Shown here one piece after another: positions 8,361-17,739 of a stretch of DNA of 44,665 nt. Made by a program: the position numbers and the translations under genes. Each line of letters begins with the position of its first letter. The first letter of the stretch is position 1. The notes under the pieces were generated by a model. The model made no database searches and had not been told where the DNA came from. It was given only the letters and a program-made list of their open reading frames with translations. Source of the DNA: Mogibacterium sp. (GTDB lineage: Bacteria > Bacillota > Clostridia > Peptostreptococcales > Anaerovoracaceae); NCBI GenBank assembly GCA_017515425.1, contig JAFWFU010000046.1, forward strand, positions 1-44,665, in the 5' to 3' direction.

Positions 8361-9980
8361 ATGATATATCAGATTATAATTGACAATTTCGCGACCATAG
8401 ATCACCTCTCCTTCAATCCGGGGGAGAGCCTTAATGTTATCACAGGAGAGACCGGTGCAGGTAAATCCGTCCTCGTAACAGCCGTAAGCACAGTTCTTGG
8501 AGACCGAGCCGATACGTCCATGGTGAGGACGGGTGCTGACAGAGCATTCATTCAGATTGCGGGCAGCAAGAACGGAGAAGAGGTCATTCTTTCGCGTGAG
8601 ATTCTTTCCTCCGGCAAATCAGTTTCCAAGCTCAACGGAGAGTTGGTAACTCTCGCGCAGCTAAGAGCCTTCTGCTCCGATTGGGTGGATATTCACGGTC
8701 AGTACGACAATCAGCAAATCCTAAATCCCGAAAACCATATTCATATCACGGATAGATTTCACAGCGAAGCCATTTCTCCCGAGCTCGAAAAGCTTTCCTT
8801 TTTATACAGTGATTACAAATCGGCTCAGAGGGAATACGACGAGCTCCTGAGAGCCGAGGCTTCCGCGAAGGAGCAGCAGGACTATTACAACTATGAATTC
8901 AATTATATAGATTCCCTGGGACTTGTACCCGGCGAAGATGAAGAGCTTAAGGAAAAGCTGACGCTCATTAAAAACAGTGCCAATATATATTCCGCTATCC
9001 ATTTGTCCTATGAGCTTCTCTATGGCATGGATGACTCGGTGCTGAACGGGCTTGGCAAAATCACGAGTGAGCTCTCCTCGGTGGAATCCTATAGCGAGAG
9101 CATATCCGCCCTTTCGTCCGAGGCGAACGATATTTACTATTCGCTCGAAGATATTGCAGGGAGGCTCAGGGATATGGAATCCTCTCTCAGCTTTTCCGAA
9201 CAGGATATGGACGCAGTATCAGAGAGGCTCTCGGCAGTCGAGGACGCAAAGCGCAAATACAATAAAAATATTGATGAGATAATCTCCTATCGCGACGAAC
9301 TCTCGTCAAAATTGGAGATGATACTGAATTTCGACAGCGAAAAATCCCGTTTGGCTGAGAACGCGCATAGGAAATACGCTCTGCTCGAGGAACAGGCAGC
9401 TCATGTCAGCGAAATTCGCCATATCATAGCTGAAAAGCTCCAATCAGCCATGGAAAGAGAACTTTCGGATTTGGAATTTGCCAATTCCGAGTTCAAGATA
9501 GATATTCAAAAGACTGATGAAATCGGAGAATATGGCTTTGATAAGGTGGAATTTCTCATCTCTACCAATCCGGGCGAGCCTCTTATGCCTCTTGCGAGGA
9601 TTGCTTCCGGCGGTGAGATTTCGAGGATAATGCTGGCGTTCAAGCATATCATAGGCGAAAGCGATAGCGTGGAGACCATGATATTCGACGAGATAGATAC
9701 GGGAATAAGCGGAAGGACTGCGCTCGTTGTCGGCAAGAAGCTGAGTGAGATAGCGGAGCATAGACAGATACTTTCAGTAACTCACCTGCCTCAGATAGCC
9801 GCATATGGAGACGATAATTTCCTCATTACCAAATCCATAGATGAATCGAAGGCATATACCGACATATCTCATCTTGACGAGGACGGCAAGGTGCGTATGA
9901 TTGCCACCCTATTCAGCGGTTCCGACGAGGACGACAGCGCTCTTGACGCGGCGAAGAAGCTTATAAAGAATGCAAGATAG
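8361..9980 (+). CDS. recN: DNA repair protein RecN
   Basis: SMC-like ATPase acting early in double-strand break repair. The 539-residue protein is somewhat shorter than typical (about 550-580). The N-terminal half has Walker A TGETGAGKS and the centre is a coiled coil of about 250 residues. The C-terminal half holds the ABC signature SGGEISRIMLAFK, Walker B MIFDEIDTGISG and the H-loop VTHLPQIAA. It starts 31 bp after argR and ends 12 bp from the convergent holA, with no terminator visible in that gap. Confidence 0.96.
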   Translation: MIYQIIIDNFATIDHLSFNPGESLNVITGETGAGKSVLVTAVSTVLGDRADTSMVRTGADRAFIQIAGSKNGEEVILSREILSSGKSVSKLNGELVTLAQLRAFCSDWVDIHGQYDNQQILNPENHIHITDRFHSEAISPELEKLSFLYSDYKSAQREYDELLRAEASAKEQQDYYNYEFNYIDSLGLVPGEDEELKEKLTLIKNSANIYSAIHLSYELLYGMDDSVLNGLGKITSELSSVESYSESISALSSEANDIYYSLEDIAGRLRDMESSLSFSEQDMDAVSERLSAVEDAKRKYNKNIDEIISYRDELSSKLEMILNFDSEKSRLAENAHRKYALLEEQAAHVSEIRHIIAEKLQSAMERELSDLEFANSEFKIDIQKTDEIGEYGFDKVEFLISTNPGEPLMPLARIASGGEISRIMLAFKHIIGESDSVETMIFDEIDTGISGRTALVVGKKLSEIAEHRQILSVTHLPQIAAYGDDNFLITKSIDESKAYTDISHLDEDGKVRMIATLFSGSDEDDSALDAAKKLIKNAR

Positions 9981-9992
9981 AATATTAAACAC

Positions 9993-11030
9993 CTATCTTG
10001 AAGCCCTCACCACAAAAAGCTCTAATGCCATATTCCTGTCAATATCCCCGTTCTTAATATCTCTATCCGTATTATACAAATCAGTCAGCAAATTCTTTAC
10101 CCTTCCGAGGCTATATCCCATGGCAGCCTTGTATGCCTTCTTAAATCTATACTCATTTATGCCCGTTAGCTTCGCCATCTGAGATATGCTCATGCCCTTA
10201 TCCGAGAGCTCCAGCGAATCATACATGATTTCAAACTGCTTGGTCAGAAGTGCCAGCACAGCCATGGCTCCGTCATCTTCTCTGACAATGGTCTCCGCTA
10301 TGACAAGCGCCTTTTCCGTCCTTCCCATGGCAAGCGAATCCACCAAATCGAATACATATTTATCGGTCTCCCCCATTACGACTTCGTCAATGAGCCTCTT
10401 GTCTATGGAGTCGCCCTCACATGCGCCTACGAGCTTGGCTATATCGGAGTCAAGATGAGTCAGATAATATACGCTGCCTCGATTGTAATAGCCGCTGACG
10501 TCTATGATATGCGTCAATTCTCTGCTTCCCAGCATTTTTCCGGCTGCTCTTATGCGCTTGTTTATAAAGGCATTTAAATCGGATCTCTCAAGCCTCGTAA
10601 ATTCATAGGAATTGCATTTCTTGCTCAAATCCCTGCCATAAGAAGTGAGACTGCCTGAGTTCATGCTCTCAATCACGAATACCAGCATAGATGATGTGTC
10701 GTCATTTCTCGCCGCTTCCTCGGCATAGCTTAAAAGCTCCTCCATGCCCGTATCGGACGTATTCTTATAGAGCGGCAGATAGTTCTTGACTATCACAATC
10801 CTCTTCGGCGAAAACATAGAATACGCCCTCGCCTCGCTCAGAATATCATAAGCGGAGACGCTCTCACCGTCGAGAGTTCTTACATCTATATCCCTATATT
10901 CTTCCTCAACATTATCTTCGATTATCCTGTCGACAGCCCATGACATGAGATAGTCCTCTGCACCATAAAAGAGCAGAGAATTCCCCGTCATATTATTCTT
11001 ATAATCGTTTGCAAAATCCTTATATGCCAT
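9993..11030 (-). CDS. holA: DNA polymerase III subunit delta
   Basis: Clamp-loader delta subunit that opens the sliding clamp. The 345 residues match the family, with the AAA+-like N-terminal region (LLFYGAEDYLMSWAVDRII, then the SPKRIVIVKNY strand) and the C-terminal collar domain (LLTKQFEIMYDSLEL and INEYRFKKAYKAA). No functional Walker A is present, as usual for delta. GAGG precedes the start. It lies downstream of comEC in the same direction, separated by 56 bp, an arrangement common in Firmicutes. Confidence 0.92.
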   Translation of the reverse strand: MAYKDFANDYKNNMTGNSLLFYGAEDYLMSWAVDRIIEDNVEEEYRDIDVRTLDGESVSAYDILSEARAYSMFSPKRIVIVKNYLPLYKNTSDTGMEELLSYAEEAARNDDTSSMLVFVIESMNSGSLTSYGRDLSKKCNSYEFTRLERSDLNAFINKRIRAAGKMLGSRELTHIIDVSGYYNRGSVYYLTHLDSDIAKLVGACEGDSIDKRLIDEVVMGETDKYVFDLVDSLAMGRTEKALVIAETIVREDDGAMAVLALLTKQFEIMYDSLELSDKGMSISQMAKLTGINEYRFKKAYKAAMGYSLGRVKNLLTDLYNTDRDIKNGDIDRNMALELFVVRASR

Positions 11031-11086
11031 AGCCCGTCCGCCTCTTATTTTCGACCGCTACATTCTACCATAGATAGAGCTAAATG

Positions 11087-13531
11087 CTAATGCATTTTAT
11101 GGACGCTGAGCCTCTTTTTTCCTTTTCCAATATCGACTCCGACCGCACCGTCCTCATCAGTTCGGTAAATCTGAATTCCTCTTGCTTTAAGTCGCTCCAA
11201 TGTCTGTTCATGCGGATGACCGTAGAGATTGTTTCTTCCGACCTGTATTACAGCTATTTCAGGGGAAGCCGCGTCCAAGAATTCCTCCGAGCTGCTGGAC
11301 TTGCTCCCATGATGTGCGACTTTAAGAATATCGCATTTGAGCTTATCCGTGCCCCTGTATTTTCGCAGCATTTTAAACTCGTCCTCTTCGAGCAAATCTC
11401 CTGTAACCATTATCTTGACGCCCCGATAGTGAATCATATATACCATATTATGCTCATTCGCGTCATCTGCTATCAGTTTTCTGCCGATTCCCTCATAAGG
11501 AAACAGCACTTCGATTTCAATATCATCACCTATCCTTATATTCGATTTGTGATTCAGATAGAGAATATTATTGCAGTTAAAAGCGGCAAGAGATTTATAA
11601 TATTCCTCATAATCCTCGGGAATTGCCACGCTTCTGACGGGATAGATCTCTGAGAGCTCTTCTATCCCCAGATAATGGTCCTTGTGTAAATGCGTGAGAA
11701 CAGCCATTTCAAGATCGCCCGCTCTGTGAGAAAGCAGATAGGGCATTAGGATATTCTCCCCCACATTGCTGAAATCGCTGCCGCCTCCGTCTATAAAGAT
11801 GTCTTCCTTGCCATATCTGATATGCGTGCAGTCTCCCTGACCGACTGAAAGAAATACGATCTCATCGTTAAAGAAAGGGTCAAATAGCGCCGCATGAACC
11901 ATAATAATCGGAATAATAAAGCATAATAGTGTCTTTCCGATAATGCGCCATTTCCTTCTGACTATCCTTACCCTGAACCATTCAGATGAACAGAAGAAAA
12001 GGACTAGCATAAGGCTTATAGTCCATGCAGAGCCGCCGCCTGATGTAAGTTCGGAGAAAAATCCGTCAAAGGAAAGGCTGTGATTGATATTTATAATGCT
12101 CTCTGCCGCGAGTTCAACGAAAGATACTGCGATTTTCGGAACTCCGCCTGCAAGTATATCAAGGAATAGGCAGAAAATGCAGATAGGAACTAATATGGAC
12201 GATAATGCTATTATCGGTATATTTATCAGAAACGAAATGAGATTTATTCTGTGAAAAGTCGTTGCAATCACAGGGACGGTGCCGATTTGCACTGAGAATA
12301 TTACTCCGAGAAGCTTGCCGAAATATCTGCTCAGAGGCTCCGAAAAGAATGCAATACCGCTCATTGCAGCGAAGGATAGCTGAAATCCCGCATTTAAAAG
12401 CATATATGGCTCGAAAAGCAGTATTAAAAACGCCGCTGCCGAGATAGAGCTTAGAAGGTCGAACCGCCTTCTAAGATTCACTGATAATATGCTCATGCCG
12501 AGCACCATTATCGCCCTTACTACGGATGAGCTCCACATGGTCATCTCACCGTAGATGAGCAGTATTGAGATAATGAGGATAGAGGCGAGCCAGGTCTTTT
12601 TCCTTGCCGAGAGAAATCTGAGGAGTGAATGTAAAAATCCTATATGAAGCCCGCTCACCGCCAGGATATGACCCGTTGAATTTAGCTTGAATTCCCTAAG
12701 CACATCATCATCTATTTCGGACTTGTCTCCAAAGATTATGCCTCTCAGAAACCCTCCGATCTCCTCTTCAAAATGCCTCAGAAAATGCTCCCTTGCATAT
12801 GCTAGTCGCCTTTTCAGCCTCCAAAGAAATGAGACTTCCTCGTCCTCAATTATCAGGTCATAGCCCTTTATCTTAAAGGCAATCCCCTTGCTCCGCATAT
12901 AGTCTCTATAATCAAAGCAGCCGGGATTGTCCGCTTCGCTGAACTCTGCGAGTTTTCCTGATATTGAAGCCTTCGCCCCAATATATTCAATCCCTTCTTC
13001 TCTACTGCCATTTCTATCATCCTTTAATTTTTCATTTCCACTCTCATTCTCATACTGCTTCACATCTGCTATTACCTTATATCCTCTTCCCCTCTCATCT
13101 TCATCAAGCCTCAGCGTAAGTCTCAGATAGTCGCCCCTATCCTCAAAGGTTATTATCCTTCCTGTATATCTTTTCGCCCCCTCTTCCTCATTTGCTGTAT
13201 ATCTTTTCGCCCCCTCTTCCTCATTTGTAGTATATCTCTTCTCTTCCCCTTCCTCATTTGTATAATCAGAGCTCCTAAAGCCATACGCAGACCGAGCTGC
13301 AGACTCATAATAAACAAAATGAGATGTGAACAGCAGAAAGCCAAGGGCGAGCATAGCAAGACATAGTCTTTTTTCCCTCGTGCTGATTTCATCAAAAACT
13401 GCTATCCCCACTCCGACCGCAAGCAAAAACAATACTGCCGGAATAAACCTTATTCTCTCCGTCAAAAAATAGCCGGCGGCGATACCGGCTATCATCATAT
13501 ATGTATATGCTGTAAGCTTTCTTCTTATCAT
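11087..13531 (-). CDS. comEC: Competence DNA channel ComEC/Rec2
   Basis: Polytopic membrane protein thought to carry transforming single-stranded DNA across the membrane. The start used is the ATG at 13531 (MIRRKLTAYTYMM), 9 nt after AGGAG; the longer frame would need TTG. The order is two N-terminal membrane helices, an OB-like DUF4131 region, the Competence membrane core (SGLHIGFLH onward) and a C-terminal metallo-beta-lactamase-like domain with THLHKDH and AHHGSKSS. The soluble N-terminal region holds an 11-residue repeat (NEEEGAKRYTA) in three copies. The Shine-Dalgarno site lies in a perfect hairpin. Other competence genes are not in the window. Confidence 0.93.
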   Translation of the reverse strand: MIRRKLTAYTYMMIAGIAAGYFLTERIRFIPAVLFLLAVGVGIAVFDEISTREKRLCLAMLALGFLLFTSHFVYYESAARSAYGFRSSDYTNEEGEEKRYTTNEEEGAKRYTANEEEGAKRYTGRIITFEDRGDYLRLTLRLDEDERGRGYKVIADVKQYENESGNEKLKDDRNGSREEGIEYIGAKASISGKLAEFSEADNPGCFDYRDYMRSKGIAFKIKGYDLIIEDEEVSFLWRLKRRLAYAREHFLRHFEEEIGGFLRGIIFGDKSEIDDDVLREFKLNSTGHILAVSGLHIGFLHSLLRFLSARKKTWLASILIISILLIYGEMTMWSSSVVRAIMVLGMSILSVNLRRRFDLLSSISAAAFLILLFEPYMLLNAGFQLSFAAMSGIAFFSEPLSRYFGKLLGVIFSVQIGTVPVIATTFHRINLISFLINIPIIALSSILVPICIFCLFLDILAGGVPKIAVSFVELAAESIININHSLSFDGFFSELTSGGGSAWTISLMLVLFFCSSEWFRVRIVRRKWRIIGKTLLCFIIPIIMVHAALFDPFFNDEIVFLSVGQGDCTHIRYGKEDIFIDGGGSDFSNVGENILMPYLLSHRAGDLEMAVLTHLHKDHYLGIEELSEIYPVRSVAIPEDYEEYYKSLAAFNCNNILYLNHKSNIRIGDDIEIEVLFPYEGIGRKLIADDANEHNMVYMIHYRGVKIMVTGDLLEEDEFKMLRKYRGTDKLKCDILKVAHHGSKSSSSEEFLDAASPEIAVIQVGRNNLYGHPHEQTLERLKARGIQIYRTDEDGAVGVDIGKGKKRLSVHKMH
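13163..13261. repeat. 33-bp tandem repeat, three copies, inside comEC
   Basis: Units at 13163-13195, 13196-13228 and 13229-13261 each encode an 11-residue E/K/R/Y/T-rich segment. The first two differ at a single base; the third is diverged. The in-frame period and near-identity point to recent slippage in a charged linker that tolerates length change. Confidence 0.9.
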
Positions 13532-13550
13532 TGCAGGTATCTCCTGCAAT
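13530..13550 (-). promoter_or_regulatory. Hairpin enclosing the comEC ribosome binding site
   Basis: ATTGCAGG (13530-13537) and CCTGCAAT (13543-13550) pair perfectly around a 5-nt loop. In the comEC mRNA the AGG of the Shine-Dalgarno site is in one arm and the bases touching the ATG are in the other. This would limit comEC translation unless the stem is melted. It is not a terminator: no T-run follows. Confidence 0.6.
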
Positions 13551-13640
13551 AATTCTATATAATTTGCAATCTCAATTCAGTACAGTTTTTAGGGATCGAG
13601 TTTTGCAGGATTTCATGCAAAAAATGTCTGATTTCGTGTT

Positions 13641-13670
13641 TTTTGGCGCTTTTTGGCGATTTTTGCCTAG
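13641..13670. repeat. 10-bp tandem repeat, three copies, next to the rpe stop
   Basis: TTTTGGCGCT, TTTTGGCGAT and TTTTGCCTAG lie head to tail and end 2 bp before the rpe stop codon (13673-13675). They are part of the 122-bp gap to comEC, which also holds the imperfect inverted pair TTTTGCA/TGCAAAA near 13603-13624. Confidence 0.7.
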
Positions 13671-13672
13671 AT

Positions 13673-14350
13673 TTACCCTTCTATACCCTTTATTCCTCTT
13701 ATCTCCGCAGTCCTGTCCGCCGCCTTAAAGACCGCAGAACCCGCCACTATTATATCGACTCCCGCCTCGATAACGAGATTGGCATTTGCGGAGCCTATAC
13801 CGCCGTCCACCTCTATGAGATAGCCAAACCCTAGCTCCTCTCTCTTATCTCTGAAATAGCTGATCTTAGGCAGGGAATTATCCATGAATTTCTGCCCGCC
13901 GAATCCCGGCTCAACGGACATTACAAGGATTAGGTCAATCTCCGCAAGGTATTCGTCCAAAACTTCGGGGGCTGTATTCGGCTTAATTGACACTCCGGCT
14001 TTAACTCCCAAATCGTGAATGGCACGAAGTGTGCCCCTCAGATCTTTACAAGCCTCCTGATGTACCGTGATGAACTCAGTATTATCAGTCAGAAAATCCC
14101 CTATATATCTTATGGGCTCCTCCACCATGAGATGAACGTCATAGGGCACTGTCGCTATACCGTTAAGGCTCTTCATCACAGCCGAGCCGAAGGAAATATT
14201 CGGCACGAAAGCCCCGTCCATAACATCTATATGCAGATAGTCTATGCCTCTTTCGCAAACATCTCTCACGTCCTCTCCGAGCCTTGCGAAGTCCGCCGCT
14301 AGTATCGACGGAGCTATGAGCGCCCCGCAGTCTCCTTTTATTTCAGCCAT
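13673..14350 (-). CDS. rpe: Ribulose-phosphate 3-epimerase
   Basis: Interconverts ribulose 5-phosphate and xylulose 5-phosphate in the pentose phosphate pathway. The 225-residue TIM barrel shows IAPSILAADFARLGEDV, the metal-binding HIDVMDGAFVPN, VHLMVEEP, the VMSVEPGFGGQKF loop and VDGGIG near the phosphate site. GGAGG is 7 nt before the ATG. It overlaps the end of rsgA by 13 bp, so the two are coupled. The rsgA-rpe order is standard in Firmicutes. Confidence 0.97.
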   Translation of the reverse strand: MAEIKGDCGALIAPSILAADFARLGEDVRDVCERGIDYLHIDVMDGAFVPNISFGSAVMKSLNGIATVPYDVHLMVEEPIRYIGDFLTDNTEFITVHQEACKDLRGTLRAIHDLGVKAGVSIKPNTAPEVLDEYLAEIDLILVMSVEPGFGGQKFMDNSLPKISYFRDKREELGFGYLIEVDGGIGSANANLVIEAGVDIIVAGSAVFKAADRTAEIRGIKGIEG

Positions 14351-15216
14351 TTCTTTGCCTCCTCTGTCATATGCAGATAGGAATCATATCTGCTCCTTGA
14401 AATATCTCCCTTTTCCAAGGCAGTCTTTACGGCGCAGTCGGGTTCATTTATATGCATACAGTCTCTGTATCTGCATTCGCCCTCGCAGCCCCTCATCTCC
14501 TTAAAGAGCTTTCTTATCTCAGAAGGCTCGGTCTCCTGGAGTTCAAGCGAGGTAAAGCCCGGTGTATCATAGAGCTGTGTGCCGTCCGATAGGGCGAATA
14601 TCTCCACATGCCTCGTCGTATGCCTGCCTCTTCTCGTCTTATCCGAAACATCTCCTGTCTCGACCTCAATCCCTAAATCCGCCAAAAGATGATTGCTTAT
14701 AGTGGATTTACCGACTCCCGAGGGACCTGCCAATGCCACATTTTTGCCGCTGATTATCCTCTCGAGATCTTCAATGCCTTCGCCGCTTAGCGCATTCACA
14801 ATCGCAGTCGGATAGAGCGCAGAATATATCGCCTTTACTTCTTCGAGCGATTTCTCCTCTGCCAAATCAATCTTTGAAATGCAGACTGCGGGCGCGATTC
14901 CCGCCTGTTCACATGCCGCGATAAGCTTATCCACCACGGGGAAATTCACCTCGGGCTGCACTAAACTAAACACGACCACCAGCATATCCAAATTGGATAC
15001 GGGTGGTCTGCTAAGATGATTTCTCCTCTCGACAACGGAGTTTATGACAGCCTCTCCGTCGCTGTCATTCTCGTCGATTTCAAAATCAACTATGTCTCCG
15101 ACATATATTATTTCCTTATCTCTTTTAAGATTTCCGCGGGCTTTGCCCATGACGACGTCATTCCCGTCATACACAAAGTAGAAGCCACCTATTCCCTTGA
15201 CTACGGTTCCTATCAT
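14338..15216 (-). CDS. rsgA: Ribosome small-subunit GTPase RsgA
   Basis: Circularly permuted GTPase that checks late 30S subunit assembly. The 292 residues run through an N-terminal OB fold, then the permuted G motifs in order G4 (SKID), G5 (ALSGEG), G1 (GPSGVGKST) and G3 (DTPGF), and a C-terminal zinc knuckle (CEGECRYRDCMH followed by a further Cys). It lies downstream of prkC with an 18-bp gap, and AGAGGG precedes the start. Confidence 0.96.
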   Translation of the reverse strand: MIGTVVKGIGGFYFVYDGNDVVMGKARGNLKRDKEIIYVGDIVDFEIDENDSDGEAVINSVVERRNHLSRPPVSNLDMLVVVFSLVQPEVNFPVVDKLIAACEQAGIAPAVCISKIDLAEEKSLEEVKAIYSALYPTAIVNALSGEGIEDLERIISGKNVALAGPSGVGKSTISNHLLADLGIEVETGDVSDKTRRGRHTTRHVEIFALSDGTQLYDTPGFTSLELQETEPSEIRKLFKEMRGCEGECRYRDCMHINEPDCAVKTALEKGDISRSRYDSYLHMTEEAKKWLK

Positions 15217-15234
15217 AGATTATCAACCCTCTGT

Positions 15235-16965
15235 CTAAGTGGTAGGGACGGTGCTGCTATTGTCCTCGTCTTCGGTCTCCTCCGGATCGGGTTCTGGCGG
15301 TGGAGGAGGCTCAGGACCTTTGCTTATCTCAAGGTCTATGGTCGAGCCTTTTTCGAGCTGAGAATTAGCCTGATACTGCTGCCATATTACATATCCCTTA
15401 GGGATATTTTCATCATAGCTATATGTATGCTCGCCGACCTCAAATCCGGCGGATCTGATGAGTTTCTCCGCTTCCTTCTTAGACAGCTTGGTGACGGACG
15501 GCACTGTCGCCATCTCCTTTCCCTTACCGTCGGATATGACAATATCTATCTTTGTCTCCTTGTCCGCGCTAGAGCCCGCCTCAGGCGACTGCTCCAGGAC
15601 GAGTCCCGCTTTTTCGGGCGAAGTCTTTTCCTTCACATTTCCGAGCCTATAGCCCTGTGCTTCGAGGAATTTCTGCACATCATCTCTATGCATTCCAACG
15701 ACCTTCGGCACAAGCCCTTCTTTCGGTCCCTTGGAAATATTGATTGTAATGGTTCCCTCCTTAGGCATCTCCGTTCCGGGTTCTGGGTCTTGCAGGCAAA
15801 CCCTGCCTTCCGCATAGTCGGAAGAATAAATATCCTTGCCCTGCTTAATCTTAAAACCCAGGCTCTCCGCATTTCTTTCGGCGTCCTTGAGACTCATGTC
15901 GAGAAGATCCGGCGCAGCCTTCGTATCTGAGAAAAATCCCATTTTCCAAGCCGTAAATCCGCCGCCCGCCGCCATAAGGAGGAGCAAAATCAAGATCGCA
16001 AGGATAATCCGCCTTCTTCTCTTAGACTTGTTCTGAGCTTCCCTCGTATTGACTTCATCTTCGACAGCCTTCTTGAACTCGTCCCTTCTCTTATTCCTTC
16101 TCTCGACTATATCTGAGGACTCAAAGATAGACGTGCCAACTACATCCGTCACGAAGGATATATTGTCAAGCTCCTGAATGAGCTCGTCCGCCGAAGAATA
16201 CCTCTTGGTCTGATATTTATTAGTCGCCTTCATCACGCAGCGCTCTAAGGCAGGCGGAATGCCCGGCTCTAGCTCTCTCGGCGGGATAATTTCCTCGTTG
16301 ATATGCTTGAGTGCGACCGTAACGGGATTATCTCCGTCAAAAGGCACCCTTCCTGTCAGCATTTCGTACATTACGATACCGAGCGAGTAAATATCCGACC
16401 TCTCGTCAACATAATTACCCCTTGCCTGCTCAGGCGAGAAATAATGTACGGAACCGACTATCTTGCTGCCCGTGGAAAGCGTCGTATCGTTCACGGCACG
16501 CACGATACCGAAGTCCGCCAGCTTGACGACTCCGTCGCTCGTAATCATTATATTATGAGGCTTTACGTCCCTATGGATAATCTTATTCTTATGAGCCACT
16601 CTCAAGGCTTGTGCCACCTGCTTGGATATATCAATCACCTTTCTATAATCCATAGGTGCTTCTTCCTCGATTATCTTATTGAGAGTCTCTCCGTCGATAA
16701 GCTCCATAACGATATAGTTGATATTTCCTTCTCTTCCTACATCGTAGACGCCCACGATATTCGGATGTGAAAGCCCCGCGGCAGCCTGAGACTCCCTCTT
16801 GAAATTCTCGACAAAGGTAGCGTCCTTCGTGAACTCAGGTCTCAGAATTTTAACCGCGATAAACCTATTGAGAAGCTTATCCCTTCCCTTGTATACGACA
16901 GCCATGCCGCCGTCGCCGATTTTTTCGAGTAATTCATAACGTCCGGATAGTATTCTGCTTGCCAT
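15235..16965 (-). CDS. prkC: Membrane Ser/Thr protein kinase with PASTA repeats, PrkC/PknB family
   Basis: Hanks-type kinase that senses cell-wall fragments or lipid II and phosphorylates cytoplasmic targets. The 576 residues contain a kinase domain (1-275) with K39, HRD at 131-133 and DFG at 151-153. A basic juxtamembrane stretch (RRRR) and one membrane helix (about 319-340) follow, then three PASTA domains outside the cell (about 350-413, 417-480 and 486-550). The tail is proline- and acid-rich (PEPPPPPEPDPEETEDED). The GGAGG site lies inside the end of stp, and the stp stop is 1 bp away, so kinase and phosphatase are made together. Confidence 0.97.
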   Translation of the reverse strand: MASRILSGRYELLEKIGDGGMAVVYKGRDKLLNRFIAVKILRPEFTKDATFVENFKRESQAAAGLSHPNIVGVYDVGREGNINYIVMELIDGETLNKIIEEEAPMDYRKVIDISKQVAQALRVAHKNKIIHRDVKPHNIMITSDGVVKLADFGIVRAVNDTTLSTGSKIVGSVHYFSPEQARGNYVDERSDIYSLGIVMYEMLTGRVPFDGDNPVTVALKHINEEIIPPRELEPGIPPALERCVMKATNKYQTKRYSSADELIQELDNISFVTDVVGTSIFESSDIVERRNKRRDEFKKAVEDEVNTREAQNKSKRRRRIILAILILLLLMAAGGGFTAWKMGFFSDTKAAPDLLDMSLKDAERNAESLGFKIKQGKDIYSSDYAEGRVCLQDPEPGTEMPKEGTITINISKGPKEGLVPKVVGMHRDDVQKFLEAQGYRLGNVKEKTSPEKAGLVLEQSPEAGSSADKETKIDIVISDGKGKEMATVPSVTKLSKKEAEKLIRSAGFEVGEHTYSYDENIPKGYVIWQQYQANSQLEKGSTIDLEISKGPEPPPPPEPDPEETEDEDNSSTVPTT

Positions 16966-16966
16966 A

Positions 16967-17701
16967 CTATTCCTCCGTCATATCGACACAAATAACTGAA
17001 ATATTGTCGTTGCCGCCGTTTTCATTAGCAAGTGCGACGAGATCCTCCGCGCAGATTCTCATATCGTCAAATCTGTTCACCAGACTGAGAATCGTCTCGT
17101 CCTCGACCTCATCATAGAGACCGTCGCTGCAAAGGAGAATTCTATCGCCTTTTTTGAGCGGAACGCTGAAACAGTCCGGCTCGTTGTTCGCATTAGCCCC
17201 TATCGCCCTTGTTATTACATTTTTACGCGAATGCATATGCGCTTCTTCCTTGGAAATCGCACCCATTTTTACCAAATCATTTACATAGGTATGATCGTCC
17301 GTAATCTGCTGAATGATGTCATCATGTATCAGATAAACGCGGCTGTCGCCGACATTGGCTACATATAGAACGCCGTCACGAATATATGCAAATGCCAAGG
17401 TCGTAGCCATGCCCGCATACTGAGGCTGAGATTCGGAAAGCTTGATTATACAGTGGTTTACATAATTCACCGCAGCTCTGAAATATCTGAATATCTCCTC
17501 GCGAGAGGTCAGCGGTTCCTGCGGATTATGGCGAAGGAATTTCTCAAGCGCTTCAAGTGCGGACTCGCTCGCAATCTCTCCCGACCTATTGCCGCCAACG
17601 CCGTCAGCCAGCATAAAGAATTTAAGATCTTCGACCACCCTGACCGCATCCTCGTTGCTCGGTCTCCTTCTTCCTCTGTCTGTCAAATAACCTATGTTCA
17701 T
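16967..17701 (-). CDS. stp: PP2C-family Ser/Thr protein phosphatase (Stp/PrpC)
   Basis: Mn2+/Mg2+-dependent phosphatase that reverses PrkC phosphorylation. The start is placed at the ATG of MNIGYLTDRG (17701), with GGAG 11 nt upstream; the frame stays open further but that extension overlaps the end of rsmB. From this start the protein has 244 residues, normal for the family. Motifs include RRRPSNEDAV, LADGVGGNRSGE, NVGDSRVYLI, LCSDGLYDEV and GGNDNISVI, giving the metal-binding aspartates. It is coupled to prkC. Confidence 0.95.
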   Translation of the reverse strand: MNIGYLTDRGRRRPSNEDAVRVVEDLKFFMLADGVGGNRSGEIASESALEALEKFLRHNPQEPLTSREEIFRYFRAAVNYVNHCIIKLSESQPQYAGMATTLAFAYIRDGVLYVANVGDSRVYLIHDDIIQQITDDHTYVNDLVKMGAISKEEAHMHSRKNVITRAIGANANNEPDCFSVPLKKGDRILLCSDGLYDEVEDETILSLVNRFDDMRICAEDLVALANENGGNDNISVICVDMTEE

Positions 17702-17739
17702 AATGAATATGTCTCCATATATCTTCCTGTGTTTTATTA

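Noticed and set aside
11340-11360. Possible frameshift in the metallo-beta-lactamase part of comEC
   Set aside because: The frame is continuous to the stop and the HHGSKSS and LTHLHKDH motifs are both in frame.
15016-15930. 304-codon plus-strand frame opposite rsgA and prkC
   Set aside because: Covers parts of two conserved genes in antisense; no family resemblance.
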